Source: JAXLYX01 sp046351215
GTDB taxonomy: Bacteria; Myxococcota_A; Polyangia; Polyangiales; Houyiibacteriaceae
Reading direction: 5' to 3'
DNA length: 64,000 nucleotides
Assembly: GCA_046351215.1 (NCBI GenBank)
Contig: JAXLYX010000020.1
Location: 1-64,000 of the forward strand
In this document: one piece after another, positions 8,383 through 16,063 of the stretch
Layout of the letters: each line of letters starts with the position of its first letter
Numbering within the stretch: position 1 is the first letter of the stretch
Translations under genes and position numbers: made by a program
The notes under the pieces: model-generated
The model's database searches: none
Told to the model about the DNA's origin: nothing
What the model saw: only the letters and a program-made list of their open reading frames with translations

Positions 8383-9585
8383 GTGGCGTGGATGTGCCGA
8401 CAACCGGGTCTCGGCCTCGTTCCGGTGCTCGCGCTCGTGCTCGGGCTCGGGGCCTGCGGGAAGAGCGAGGAGCGCTCGCGACCGCGTCCTCCGCGGGCGA
8501 CCGAGCGAGGCGGCGCGGGAGCGACGGACGAGCCGGTCTCGCTGCTCTCGGCGGACGGGATCGAGCCGATCACGGAGGCGATCGAGCGCGACGAGAGCCT
8601 CGAGGCGTGCATGGAGCGCGAGCGCGACGGGCTCGGCACCGCGGTGCGCGAGGCGCTGACGGATCTCGGGTACGACACCTTCGTCGAGGACGTCTGCCGG
8701 GGCGAGCGCGCCCTCCACGCGAAGGACACGAGCCTCTGCGACGCGATCCCCACCGCCTCGCTCCGCACGTCGTGCGTGGTGCGCGTCGCGCTCGCCCGGG
8801 GCGAGGCCGACGCCTGCCCGCGCACGCCGGACGGTGGGCGCGACGCGCTCTGCGTCGCGCTCGCGAGCGGGGACGAACGGCTCTGCCGCGCGGTGCCCGC
8901 GTACCACGAGCCGCGCTGCCGCGCGATCCTGCGCGACGAGCCGCGCGCCTGCGGCGAGGTCCGCGAGCTGCATCGGGGCGAGTGCGAGGGCCTCGTCGCG
9001 CGCCTCGCGCCGCTCGTGTCCCCGCGACGACGGTCGGGGCCGCGTCTCGCGGCCTCGACGTGGCAGGCGAGCGCCGAGCGCGTGCTCGCGGACGGGAGCC
9101 GCGTGGCCGAGTCGGCTCCCGCGTCGCCCCCGCTCGACCGGGGCATCGTCGTGCGCACCGTCGGCTGCGAGCGGCGCATCGTGATCGACGATCCGACGAG
9201 CCGCCCGATGGTCCGACTCGGGCGCACGCTACCGACGCGCCTCGAGGTCTCGACGCCCCCGGGGGCCACCTTCCCGCGCGACGTGCCCCTCGGCCTCGAG
9301 GCGTCGATCGGCCTTCACCTGCCGCCGGCCGAGCCGATCGACTCCGTCGTCGGCTCCCGCGGCCACGTGCGCATCGTCGCGTTCGAGCCCGTGCGCGGCG
9401 GTCGCGTCGAGCTCTCCGTCGACGCCGACCTGCCCTTCCACCAGGATCGGCTGCTGGTCCAGGGCACGCTGACGACCTTCGTGCGCGACCTCGATCCCCT
9501 CGAGCCGCATTGCACCTCGGCCGCGCCGGAGGCGGCGTCCTCGCCCCCTCGGAGGCACGGGCGCGCGACCTGGCGCATGAGGTAG
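8383..9585 (+). CDS. Cysteine-rich predicted lipoprotein, unknown function
   Basis: 400 aa from the GTG at 8383; ATG codons at 8362 and 8392 in the same frame are alternatives. All three keep a type II signal sequence ending in LGLGAC. The middle (about residues 70-200) holds repeated short Cys-containing units of the kind LCDAIP, SCVVRVALARG and LCRAVP, suggesting small disulfide-bonded helical repeats. The C-terminal third is beta-rich. I do not recognise a family. The gene ends with TAG at 9583, which is also the first half of the hexamer that seems to drive the next gene. Confidence 0.65.
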   Translation: MAWMCRQPGLGLVPVLALVLGLGACGKSEERSRPRPPRATERGGAGATDEPVSLLSADGIEPITEAIERDESLEACMERERDGLGTAVREALTDLGYDTFVEDVCRGERALHAKDTSLCDAIPTASLRTSCVVRVALARGEADACPRTPDGGRDALCVALASGDERLCRAVPAYHEPRCRAILRDEPRACGEVRELHRGECEGLVARLAPLVSPRRRSGPRLAASTWQASAERVLADGSRVAESAPASPPLDRGIVVRTVGCERRIVIDDPTSRPMVRLGRTLPTRLEVSTPPGATFPRDVPLGLEASIGLHLPPAEPIDSVVGSRGHVRIVAFEPVRGGRVELSVDADLPFHQDRLLVQGTLTTFVRDLDPLEPHCTSAAPEAASSPPRRHGRATWRMR

Positions 9586-9588
9586 GCT
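9583..9588 (+). promoter_or_regulatory. Candidate leaderless -10 element TAGGCT overlapping a stop codon
   Basis: TAGGCT begins with the TAG stop of the upstream lipoprotein gene and is followed by 7 nt and the ATG at 9596. No Shine-Dalgarno sequence fits in the gap. Confidence 0.45.
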
Positions 9589-9595
9589 CGCCGCC

Positions 9596-10462
9596 ATGAG
9601 CAAGGCCGATCGTCTGAGGGCGCTCCTCGCCCGTCCCGGCATCCTCGTGATGCCCTGCTGTTTCGACGCGCTGAGCGCGAAGCTCGTGGAGCAAGCGGGC
9701 TTCGAGCTGACGTTCATGAGCGGCTTCGCCGTCTCCGCCGCACGCCTCGGCCTCCCGGACACGGGGCTCGTCTCCTATGGCGAGATGGTCGATCAGGCGC
9801 GCCAGATCACGGGCGCGGTCCGCATCCCGGTCCTCGGCGACGGGGACACGGGCTACGGGAACGCGATGAACGTGAAGCGCACGGTGCGGGGCTACGCGGC
9901 GGCCGGGCTCGCGTGCGTGATGATCGAGGACCAGGTCGCGCCGAAGCGCTGCGGCCACACGAAGGGCAAGCTCGTCGTCGAGCGGACCGAGGCCTACGAT
10001 CGGATCCGTGCGGCGGTCGACGCGCGCGAGGAAGGCCACGACATCCTCGTGATGGCGCGCACGGACGCGCGCACGACGCACGGGCTCGACGAGGCGCTCG
10101 AGCGCGCGCGGGCATTCGCGGACCTCGGCGCGGACATCGTCTTCGTCGAGGCGCCCGAGAGCCTCGACGAGATGGAGCGCATCTGCCGCGAGGTCCGCGT
10201 GCCGACGATGGCGAACATGCTCGAGCAGGGAAGGACGCCGATCCTCCCGCCGGCCGAGCTCGAGGCCCTCGGGTTCAAGATCTCCGCGTATCCGCTCACG
10301 CTCCTCTCGGCCGCGATCCGGGCGATGCAGGACGCCCTCGCGACCCTCCGTTCGGGCACGCATCCGACGAACCTGCTCGAGTTCGGCGAGCTCAAGCGGG
10401 TCGTCGGCTTCGAGGACTACTACGTGGAAGAGGCGCGCTACGCGGACCGACGAGGGGACTGA
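9596..10462 (+). CDS. Isocitrate lyase / PEP mutase family enzyme
   Basis: 288 aa, a single TIM-barrel domain of the isocitrate lyase/PEP mutase superfamily. It carries the metal-binding segment GDGDTGYGNAMNV (about residues 81-93) and the catalytic loop KRCGHTKGK (about 119-127), the Cys-containing signature shared by methylisocitrate lyase, dimethylmalate lyase and oxaloacetate decarboxylase. Such enzymes cleave or make C-C or P-C bonds next to a carboxylate, with Mg2+. The loop differs from PrpB (KRCGHRPNK) and no prp genes are nearby, so oxaloacetate decarboxylase-type or related lyase activity is as likely as methylisocitrate lyase. A strong hairpin follows the stop. Confidence 0.82.
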   Translation: MSKADRLRALLARPGILVMPCCFDALSAKLVEQAGFELTFMSGFAVSAARLGLPDTGLVSYGEMVDQARQITGAVRIPVLGDGDTGYGNAMNVKRTVRGYAAAGLACVMIEDQVAPKRCGHTKGKLVVERTEAYDRIRAAVDAREEGHDILVMARTDARTTHGLDEALERARAFADLGADIVFVEAPESLDEMERICREVRVPTMANMLEQGRTPILPPAELEALGFKISAYPLTLLSAAIRAMQDALATLRSGTHPTNLLEFGELKRVVGFEDYYVEEARYADRRGD

Positions 10463-10465
10463 GCG

Positions 10466-10491
10466 ATTCGCGCGGGGGGGTGCGCGCGAAT
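10466..10491 (+). terminator. Hairpin after the PEP mutase family gene
   Basis: ATTCGCGCG (10466-10474) and CGCGCGAAT (10483-10491) are perfect 9-bp arms around an 8-nt G-rich loop, starting 4 nt after the stop codon. The sequence after it, TCCTTGCAG, is only weakly T-rich. Confidence 0.6.
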
Positions 10492-10494
10492 TCC

Positions 10495-10523
10495 TTGCAG
10501 GCCGATCGCGACTGGGATAGACA
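10495..10523 (+). promoter_or_regulatory. Candidate sigma-70 promoter of the AT-hook gene
   Basis: TTGCAG (10495-10500) and TAGACA (10518-10523) are separated by exactly 17 nt. Both are imperfect matches to the consensus, but spacing and position, after a terminator and before the only start codon, are right. Confidence 0.4.
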
Positions 10524-10539
10524 CTGAACTCATGTTCAG
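10524..10539 (+). promoter_or_regulatory. LexA-box-like palindrome CTGAAC-N4-GTTCAG
   Basis: A perfect 6-bp inverted repeat with a 4-nt centre sits directly after the candidate -10 hexamer. It agrees at 14 of 16 positions with the degenerate LexA motif I recall for Myxococcus xanthus (CTRHAMRYBYGTTCAG). A bound repressor here would block the promoter. Confidence 0.5.
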
Positions 10540-10595
10540 GGCTCGCCCGGAACGCGCTCCGCGTCCGGGTGGGTCGTTTGCCCGAGGAGACACCC

Positions 10596-11042
10596 ATGAC
10601 CAACCCGGCCCCCACGCACGATCCCCTGTCTCCGGAGCTGCACGAGCTCCTCGCCATCTTCGAGGGTCCGCTGTCGAGCGTGACGTTCCCCGACGTCGAT
10701 GGCTCGGTCCTGGCCTCGCTGGCGGACGAGGTGCTCGCCGAGCAATGCGCGGTCGAGGACGCCGAGGCCGCCCTCTTCCGCGCGCGCGAGGCCCTCGAAG
10801 GTCGGAAGGCCGCCCTGGTGGCCCGCGCCAAGCGCGCCCTCGCGTACGCGCAGATCTTCGCCGAGGGCGATGCCGAGCTCGCGGCCGACCTCGGGCGCAT
10901 CGCCGCCTCCTTCGCCGGCGCCCCGCAGGCCTCGGCGCGGCCGGCCGACGCCCCGCGCAAGCGCGGCCGACCGCGCAAGGTCGACGCCACGCTCTTCGGC
11001 GGCGACGAGAGCAGCGAGCTCGACGCGGTCGCGGCGCAGTGA
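10596..11042 (+). CDS. Small AT-hook protein
   Basis: 148 aa. The N-terminal 100 residues are Ala/Glu/Arg-rich and helical, with heptad-like spacing that suggests a coiled coil. Near the C terminus PRKRGRPRKVD is a textbook AT-hook (GRP core flanked by basic residues), which binds the minor groove of AT-rich DNA, and a short acidic tail follows. The ATG at 10596 has GAGGAGA 5 nt upstream; the longer frame from 10569 lacks a site. A LexA-like palindrome lies in its promoter. AT-hook proteins are established architectural factors in myxobacteria; a role in chromatin organisation or DNA damage is inference. Confidence 0.75.
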   Translation: MTNPAPTHDPLSPELHELLAIFEGPLSSVTFPDVDGSVLASLADEVLAEQCAVEDAEAALFRAREALEGRKAALVARAKRALAYAQIFAEGDAELAADLGRIAASFAGAPQASARPADAPRKRGRPRKVDATLFGGDESSELDAVAAQ

Positions 11043-11091
11043 CGTCGGGACGGCGCGTTGCGGCGGCCTCGACCCGCTGCACGATGGGGCG

Positions 11092-11778
11092 ATGTCTCGA
11101 CGCCTGTCCTCGGTGCTCGCCGTCCTCGCCGCGCTCTCGGCCGGGCTGAGCGCCGAGAGCCCGGGCAGGGCCGAGCCGCCCTCCTCCCCGTGGATCTTTC
11201 CCGTCCGCTTCCACTTCCCCTGGAGCGCGGGCGAGGGACCGCTCGACGTGGACGACGTCGAGGCGGAGCTCGAGCGGGCGAACGCGATCTTCGCGAGCGC
11301 GGGGATCGCGTTCGCCCCATCGCGCCCCGAGGTGCGTCACGGGACGGACGTGCCGAGGGCCGCGCGGACGCGGGACGAGCGGGACGCGCTCGTGCGTCTC
11401 GGCTCGGGGCCGGAGATCCACGTCTTCGTCGTCGAGGAGCTATTCGACGTGGACGAGGCCGGTCGACGGCGCATGGGCGTGCACTGGCGCGTCCGCGGCG
11501 ACGTCGCGAAGCACGGCATCCTGCTCGCGTCGTACGCCCTCCCGACCGTGCTCGCACACGAGCTCGGCCACTACTTCGGGAACCCACACTCGCACGTGCC
11601 GGACGATCTGATGTCCTACGTCCGCACGGGGACGCGGCCACCTTTCCTCTCCGCCGGCGAGATCCGTCGGGCGAGGACCTCCGCGCGACGCTACGCGACG
11701 AGCGGCGAGCTCCGCGTGCTCACGGGAGCACGAAGTCGCGGTAGCGAGCGGCCGTCGCCTCCGGGCTCGCGTAGATGA
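11092..11778 (+). CDS. Exported metzincin-like zinc metalloprotease
   Basis: 228 aa with an N-terminal signal peptide (LSSVLAVLAALSAGLSAES). Residues 156-166 read HELGHYFGNPH, the full metzincin zinc signature HExxHxxGxxH, and the sequence DDLMSY a few residues later (Met174) fits the Met-turn. The protein is therefore a probable secreted or periplasmic peptidase related to the archaemetzincin/matrixin-like fold; its substrate is unknown. The ATG at 11092 is chosen because the frame before it is shadow of the AT-hook gene. The last 59 nt overlap the end of convergent galT, so the C-terminal 20 residues have a composition imposed by the other strand. Confidence 0.78.
   Translation: MSRRLSSVLAVLAALSAGLSAESPGRAEPPSSPWIFPVRFHFPWSAGEGPLDVDDVEAELERANAIFASAGIAFAPSRPEVRHGTDVPRAARTRDERDALVRLGSGPEIHVFVVEELFDVDEAGRRRMGVHWRVRGDVAKHGILLASYALPTVLAHELGHYFGNPHSHVPDDLMSYVRTGTRPPFLSAGEIRRARTSARRYATSGELRVLTGARSRGSERPSPPGSRR
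11715..11732 (-). terminator. Hairpin spanning the galT stop
   Basis: CGTGCT (11715-11720) and AGCACG (11727-11732) form perfect 6-bp arms with a 6-nt loop. The galT TGA (TCA at 11720-11722) lies at the stem-loop junction, and the structure also lies inside the end of the metzincin gene. Confidence 0.35.
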
Positions 11779-12712
11779 GCGGCATGCCGCTCACGAGCTC
11801 GAAGCCCGCGAAGAGCGTGCCGCGCGGGAGCACCTCCACGTACCAGAACGCCGCGGGATGGTGGCGGTGGGCGACGGGCGGGAGGCGGAAGAGGAGGTTG
11901 TAGTCCGTGCGCCCCGTCGCCCCGAGCGCGCGGCGGATCGCACGTGGGAGCAGGCGGGAGAGCGAGCGAAGCGTCGCGTCGTCCACCGCCGAGATCGAGC
12001 CGCGGGCACGACGCGGCACGACCCAGCACTCGAACGTCCGCTGCGGAGCGAAAGGCACGAGCACGACGACGTTCGCGTCCTCTTCGACGATGCGTGCGCC
12101 GGCCTCGAGCTCGCTCGCGAGGACGTCGTCGAGCAGGTTCGTCCCGAGCGCCGCGTAGTGCCCGAGCGCGCGCTCCCAGCGGATCGCCTGCTCGAGGCCC
12201 GGGACCGGTGACGCGACGATCTGCGAGTGGGGATGGGGCTGGGACGCCCCCGCGCGCTGGCCCCGGTTCCGGAAGAGCGAGACGTGGCCGATCCCGGCGA
12301 GCGATTCGGCCGCGGCGACACGGTCGCGCAGCACCTCGAAGAGGCGCCTCGCGTGCTCCTCCGGATACGTGGCGACGTCTCCGTCGTGCTCGGGCGACTC
12401 GACGACGACCTCGTGATGACCGAAGCCCGGAATCGATCGACCGCCGCTCGGCGGCGGGAGCTCCGGCGGCTCGGCGTGGAGCGCCGGGTATTTGTTCCGG
12501 ACGACCCGCACGGCCCATGGCCCCTCGGTGGGCGTGAGCGCGAGCGCGACGTCCGTGTCGGGCTCGTGGCCCGGACAGAAGGGACACGCCCCTGCGAGCT
12601 TCGGCAGGCCGGAGAGCGCGTCGGGCCCGAGGCTCACGGCCGCGCGCCCGGGCGCCACGATGGCGTGACCGCCCGTGAGGAGGTTCTCGCGGATGCCGTG
12701 CGGCTCGGCCAC
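11720..12712 (-). CDS. galT: Galactose-1-phosphate uridylyltransferase family protein
   Basis: 330 aa HIT-superfamily nucleotidyltransferase. Features of the GalT family are CPFCPGHEPDT near residues 40-50 (zinc-binding Cys pair), GHHEVVVESPEH, the active-site stretch QPHPHSQIVASP with the nucleophilic His, and a C-terminal HHPAAFWYVEV. The usual reaction exchanges UMP between UDP-glucose and galactose-1-phosphate; short homologues can act on other sugar phosphates. I place the start at GTG 12712, two bases after the acyl-CoA synthetase stop, because the upstream frame is shadow. The very tight spacing implies translational coupling to that synthetase. Confidence 0.82.
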   Translation of the reverse strand: MAEPHGIRENLLTGGHAIVAPGRAAVSLGPDALSGLPKLAGACPFCPGHEPDTDVALALTPTEGPWAVRVVRNKYPALHAEPPELPPPSGGRSIPGFGHHEVVVESPEHDGDVATYPEEHARRLFEVLRDRVAAAESLAGIGHVSLFRNRGQRAGASQPHPHSQIVASPVPGLEQAIRWERALGHYAALGTNLLDDVLASELEAGARIVEEDANVVVLVPFAPQRTFECWVVPRRARGSISAVDDATLRSLSRLLPRAIRRALGATGRTDYNLLFRLPPVAHRHHPAAFWYVEVLPRGTLFAGFELVSGMPLIYASPEATAARYRDFVLP

Positions 12713-12714
12713 GC

Positions 12715-14235
12715 TCAACCCTCGAGGCTCGCGACGAGCGCCTTCTTCGTCACCTTGCCCATCGCATTGCGCGGCAGGTCGGCGACGAAGCGGATCGCGC
12801 GCGGCCGCTTGTGCGGCGAGAGGTCGCTCGCGACGTGATCGACGAGCTCCTTCTCGTCCGGCGCGGCGACGCCCGGGCGGACGACGACGAAGGCCACGAT
12901 GCGCTCGCCGAGATCCGGATCGGGCGCGCCCACGACCGCGCATTCGAGGACGGCGGGATGCTCGAGCAAGCTCGCTTCGATCTCGCCCGCGCCGACCTTG
13001 AAGCCGCCGGTCTTGATCAGATCCGTCGCGCGGCGACCGACGATGCGGATCGAGCCGTCACTCGCCCGGGTCGCGAGATCGCCCGTGTGGAAGAAGCCCT
13101 CGGCGTCGAACACGGCGGCGGTCGCCTCGGGACGATTCAGGTACCCCGCGAAGACCGAGGGCCCGCGCACGACGACCTCGCCGATCGTCACGTCGTCCGA
13201 GGTCTCGAACGGCCGTCCCTCGTCGTCGACGAGCCGGACCTCCACACCCGACACGGCGGGCCCGACGTAGCCGGGGCGTGGGCTCGACGAGGCAGGCACC
13301 GCGCAGTCGATCAGCGTCTCGGTGAGACCGTACCGCTCGTGCACGCCGCGCCCCGTGAGCGCCTCGATGCGACGGTGCTCCCGGACCGAGAGCGGCGCCG
13401 AGCCGCTCACGAGGAGGCGCGCGCCGCGCAGGGCCGACGCGATCGCCGGATCGCCCTCCCCGACCTCGACGAGGCGGTGGTACATCGTGGGCACCGCGAA
13501 GAGCATCGTGCCCTCGCGCGCGAGGGCCTCGGCGAGGGCCTCCGGAGTGAAGCGGGCCACGTGCACCAGGGCACCGCCCACGCGGAGGCTGCCGAAGAGG
13601 CCGAGCACGAGCCCGTGGACGTGGAAGAGCGGGAGCGCGTGCACGACCGCGTCGGCGTCGGTCCATCCCCATGCGGCGGCGAGCCCGTCGATGTTGGCCG
13701 CGACGTTGCGCGCGGTGATCACCGCCCCCTTCGGCGCGCCCGTCGTCCCCGAGGTGTAGAGGACGAGCAGGGGCGCGTCGTCGACGAGGCGCTCGGGCGG
13801 GGCGTCGACGGCGGAGCCGATCGCGATCGGCCGCACCTCGAGCCCCGGATGCTCCCCGACGTGGGACGCCGCCGCGACGAGCCGGCGAGGCGCCGAGTCG
13901 GCGAGGATGTGCGCCAATTCTTTCGACCCCAGCTTGGGATTGATCGGCACCGTCACGAAGCCGGCGAGCGCGTTGCCCACGATGGCCACGGCCGTGTCGA
14001 TGCAGCCGTGCGTGAAGACACCCACGCGATCGCCTGCGGCGAGGCCTGCGGATCGCAGCTCGGCGACGTGGGCGGAGGCCCGATGCGCGAGCGCGCGGTA
14101 GCCCGTAGTGCTCCCATCGAAGGACAGGGCGAGGCGATCGTCGGGGAAGGCGAGGCGAGGGAAGAGCTGGGACACGCCTTGTCGATACCAGGGGATCGGC
14201 CCCATGTCCCGCACGCCGACATTCGAACGGGCCAC
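12715..14235 (-). CDS. Acyl-CoA synthetase (malonyl-CoA synthetase-like)
   Basis: 506 aa AMP-forming ligase. The AMP-binding motif is YTSGTTGAPKGA near residues 158-169, with later ERYGLTET and a C-terminal motif ending in GKVTKKAL that holds the catalytic lysine. The order and spacing fit the MatB/malonyl-CoA synthetase and short or medium-chain acyl-CoA synthetase group. The annotated GTG start has GGAAGGG upstream on its strand; an internal ATG at 14205 is an alternative that loses ten residues. It is coupled to galT downstream. Substrate choice cannot be settled from motifs. Confidence 0.85.
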   Translation of the reverse strand: MARSNVGVRDMGPIPWYRQGVSQLFPRLAFPDDRLALSFDGSTTGYRALAHRASAHVAELRSAGLAAGDRVGVFTHGCIDTAVAIVGNALAGFVTVPINPKLGSKELAHILADSAPRRLVAAASHVGEHPGLEVRPIAIGSAVDAPPERLVDDAPLLVLYTSGTTGAPKGAVITARNVAANIDGLAAAWGWTDADAVVHALPLFHVHGLVLGLFGSLRVGGALVHVARFTPEALAEALAREGTMLFAVPTMYHRLVEVGEGDPAIASALRGARLLVSGSAPLSVREHRRIEALTGRGVHERYGLTETLIDCAVPASSSPRPGYVGPAVSGVEVRLVDDEGRPFETSDDVTIGEVVVRGPSVFAGYLNRPEATAAVFDAEGFFHTGDLATRASDGSIRIVGRRATDLIKTGGFKVGAGEIEASLLEHPAVLECAVVGAPDPDLGERIVAFVVVRPGVAAPDEKELVDHVASDLSPHKRPRAIRFVADLPRNAMGKVTKKALVASLEG

Positions 14236-14268
14236 ACCGACCCTTCCGTGCTAGATGGCGGCCGCCGT

Positions 14269-15177
14269 ATGAGCCCCCACGACCTCGAAGACCTGCTCTG
14301 CCGCGCCGCGATCACCCCGGCCGACGCCATGGTGGCTCTCGTCGAGGCGCTCGATGGCGAAACCCAGCAGCAGCTCGAGCTCGAGCTGCGCGAGCGCCTC
14401 GAGACGCTGCCCGTCCCCGTCGGAGGACGCACGTCCGGAGCGTTCGCGACGCAGCGCTTCAAGGCGGAGCAGCTCCTCGGAGCCCTCGAGTCGATCTTCG
14501 GCGATCCCTCGCGTCTGCTCGAGGCGTCGCGACGCGAGTGGATCCACGGGGGCTCGCACGCGGTGTACCTCCGCGTGCTCGCGCGTCACGGCGACCGCGA
14601 CCACGCGGTTCGCATGGCGCTCGCCATCCTCGAGCAGCCCTCGCTCTCGGAGCCCGAGCTCGAGACGGTGGTCGGCGGGGTCCTGCACCTGCCGGTCGGC
14701 TTCCGCTCGGCCGTGCATTCGCTCTCCGAGGCGCCGACGGCCGAGGGCTTCCGCGCCCTCCTGCGCTTCGCCCCGATCGAGCGGCGCGAGGAGCACGCGA
14801 CGTACGCGCTGCGTGTGCTCGCGCGTCTCGGCGTCGAGCACGAGCAGCTCTTCCCACTCGCCGTCGGCGAGGGCCTCCTCCAGTCGGCGATCGAGCTCGC
14901 GGAGAGCGGCGACGTGCCGGCTTCGCTCGCGGCGAGCTGCGCCGAGCTCGGGGGCCTGCCCCGCTTCCGCGTGCTCGGGCTCGCAGCCCGGGCGGCCGCC
15001 GTGCGCGGCGAGGATTTCTGCGCGGTCCGCTTCCTCCGCGAGGCGCGGAGCGAGGGCGCGCGTCCGGACGATCTCGAGCAGGATCTGTCGTTCGTGCGAC
15101 TTCACGCGACGGTGGAGCTCGAGCTCATGCTCGCGCGCGCGGGCCTGACGCGTCCCCGCGCGCCGATCTACGGCTGA
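14269..15177 (+). CDS. Hypothetical helical-repeat protein
   Basis: 302 aa, cytoplasmic, with no signal peptide or membrane segment. It is built of amphipathic helices rich in Leu, Ala, Glu and Arg, with alternating helix-turn-helix units after residue 80 (HAVYLRVLARHGDRDHAVRM and similar), suggesting an alpha-solenoid of HEAT or TPR-like type without a clean repeat consensus. The ATG at 14269 is the first plausible start; a GTG at 14248 is also in frame. It is divergent from the acyl-CoA synthetase and ends in a shared hairpin. Function unknown. Confidence 0.6.
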   Translation: MSPHDLEDLLCRAAITPADAMVALVEALDGETQQQLELELRERLETLPVPVGGRTSGAFATQRFKAEQLLGALESIFGDPSRLLEASRREWIHGGSHAVYLRVLARHGDRDHAVRMALAILEQPSLSEPELETVVGGVLHLPVGFRSAVHSLSEAPTAEGFRALLRFAPIERREEHATYALRVLARLGVEHEQLFPLAVGEGLLQSAIELAESGDVPASLAASCAELGGLPRFRVLGLAARAAAVRGEDFCAVRFLREARSEGARPDDLEQDLSFVRLHATVELELMLARAGLTRPRAPIYG

Positions 15178-15206
15178 GCGGCGCGCCGCCCCTCGGCGGA
15201 GCTCAG
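15174..15206. terminator. Shared stop-anchored hairpin
   Basis: CTGAGC (15174-15179) and GCTCAG (15201-15206) pair; an inner stem CCGCC/GGCGG (15186-15190, 15195-15199) closes a 4-nt loop. The TGA codons of both convergent genes occupy symmetric positions in the outer stem. Confidence 0.6.
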
Positions 15207-15577
15207 AAGAAATGCCGGCGCGTGAAGCGCAGGCGGAGCTCGCGTCCGTTCGGCGGCGGCGGCACCGTCCAGCCCGAGACCACGCCGAGGAAACAGCTCC
15301 GCAGCTCGGGTGGCACGGCCGAAGGCGGGTTCGTCCCGACGCGCGCGAGACGACCCTCGGGCGTGACGCGGACCGAGACGCTGCGCACGCGCCGGAAGGC
15401 GGCCTCGGCCTCGGCGCGACGGCTGTCGTAGCAGGCGACGAGGGCGCCGAGATCGCGCATCCCGAGCTGCAGCAGGTGGGGAGCGTAGATCTGCTCGGGG
15501 GTCGGACGCGGCGAGTCCGCCACGGCCGGGAGGGCGACGAAGAGAGACGACACGACGAGTGCCACGAGGCGACGCAT
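15203..15577 (-). CDS. Exported AgmX/PglI C-terminal-like protein
   Basis: 124 aa with a signal peptide (RRLVALVVSSLFVALPAVA). The mature part has the pattern of the AgmX/PglI C-terminal domain common in myxobacteria: a helix with a Cys (LVACYDSRRAEAEA), the strands VSVRVTPEGRLARVG, then SCFLGVVSGWTVPPP and a final LRLRFT strand. The domain resembles the TonB C-terminal fold, and the two cysteines could pair. Its role is unknown; the family is often linked to envelope machines. The start lacks a ribosome binding site and has a TATCAT hexamer 7 nt upstream. Confidence 0.7.
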   Translation of the reverse strand: MRRLVALVVSSLFVALPAVADSPRPTPEQIYAPHLLQLGMRDLGALVACYDSRRAEAEAAFRRVRSVSVRVTPEGRLARVGTNPPSAVPPELRSCFLGVVSGWTVPPPPNGRELRLRFTRRHFF

Positions 15578-15584
15578 GGAGGCT

Positions 15585-15590
15585 ATGATA
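15585..15590 (-). promoter_or_regulatory. Candidate leaderless -10 element TATCAT
   Basis: TATCAT on the minus strand, 7 nt before the ATG at 15577. Read on the plus strand the same bases give TATGAT (15584-15589), which could serve the divergent pyrophosphohydrolase gene, so the site may be bidirectional. Confidence 0.5.
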
Positions 15591-15648
15591 GCCCGAACCC
15601 GCGGTGGACCTCCCCGTCGGGCCGTCCACCCACCTGCTCGAGGCCCCC

Positions 15649-16017
15649 ATGGACCGACTCGACATGCTGCTCGAGGACATCCGCAGCTTCGTGAACGAAC
15701 GGGAATTCGATGCCTATCACGACCCCAAGAACCTCGCGATGGCCATCGCCTCGGAGGCGGGCGAGCTGACGGCGGAGCTGCGATGGGTGCCGAGTCAGTC
15801 GGCGGACGACCACTGCCGGGAGCCCGAGGCTCGGCAGCGCATCACCGACGAGATCGCGGACGTCGCGATCTGCCTCCTCATGCTCTGCGACCGGATCGGG
15901 GTCGACCTTCCGGCGGCGGTGCACGACAAGCTCGTGCGCACGCGGCAGAAGTACCCGGTGGATCCCAGCGGCACCCCGCCCGTGCCCCCGTCGGGCCGCT
16001 TCGGCCGACCGGCCTGA
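15649..16017 (+). CDS. MazG-like nucleotide pyrophosphohydrolase (dCTPase type)
   Basis: 122 aa all-alpha NTP pyrophosphatase. The metal-binding signature is SEAGELTAELRW (EAGEL...E) with a second acidic pair TDEIADVAI (about residues 66-74), as in the RS21-C6/dCTP pyrophosphatase branch. It should hydrolyse a nucleoside triphosphate, often non-canonical, to the monophosphate and pyrophosphate, cleaning the nucleotide pool. The ATG at 15649 begins the conserved region; a GTG at 15604 would add 15 poorly conserved residues. A Pro-rich tail ends the protein. Confidence 0.82.
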   Translation: MDRLDMLLEDIRSFVNEREFDAYHDPKNLAMAIASEAGELTAELRWVPSQSADDHCREPEARQRITDEIADVAICLLMLCDRIGVDLPAAVHDKLVRTRQKYPVDPSGTPPVPPSGRFGRPA

Positions 16018-16063
16018 GACGACGCGACGACCCGCGAGCCGGCTCGGACCGGTCGCGCGTCAG
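16014..16063. terminator. Imperfect shared hairpin
   Basis: CTGA/TCAG outer pairs contain both stop codons, and an inner ACGCGAC (16022-16028) pairs with GTCGCGCGT with a 2-nt bulge. It is weaker than the other stop-anchored repeats. Confidence 0.4.
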
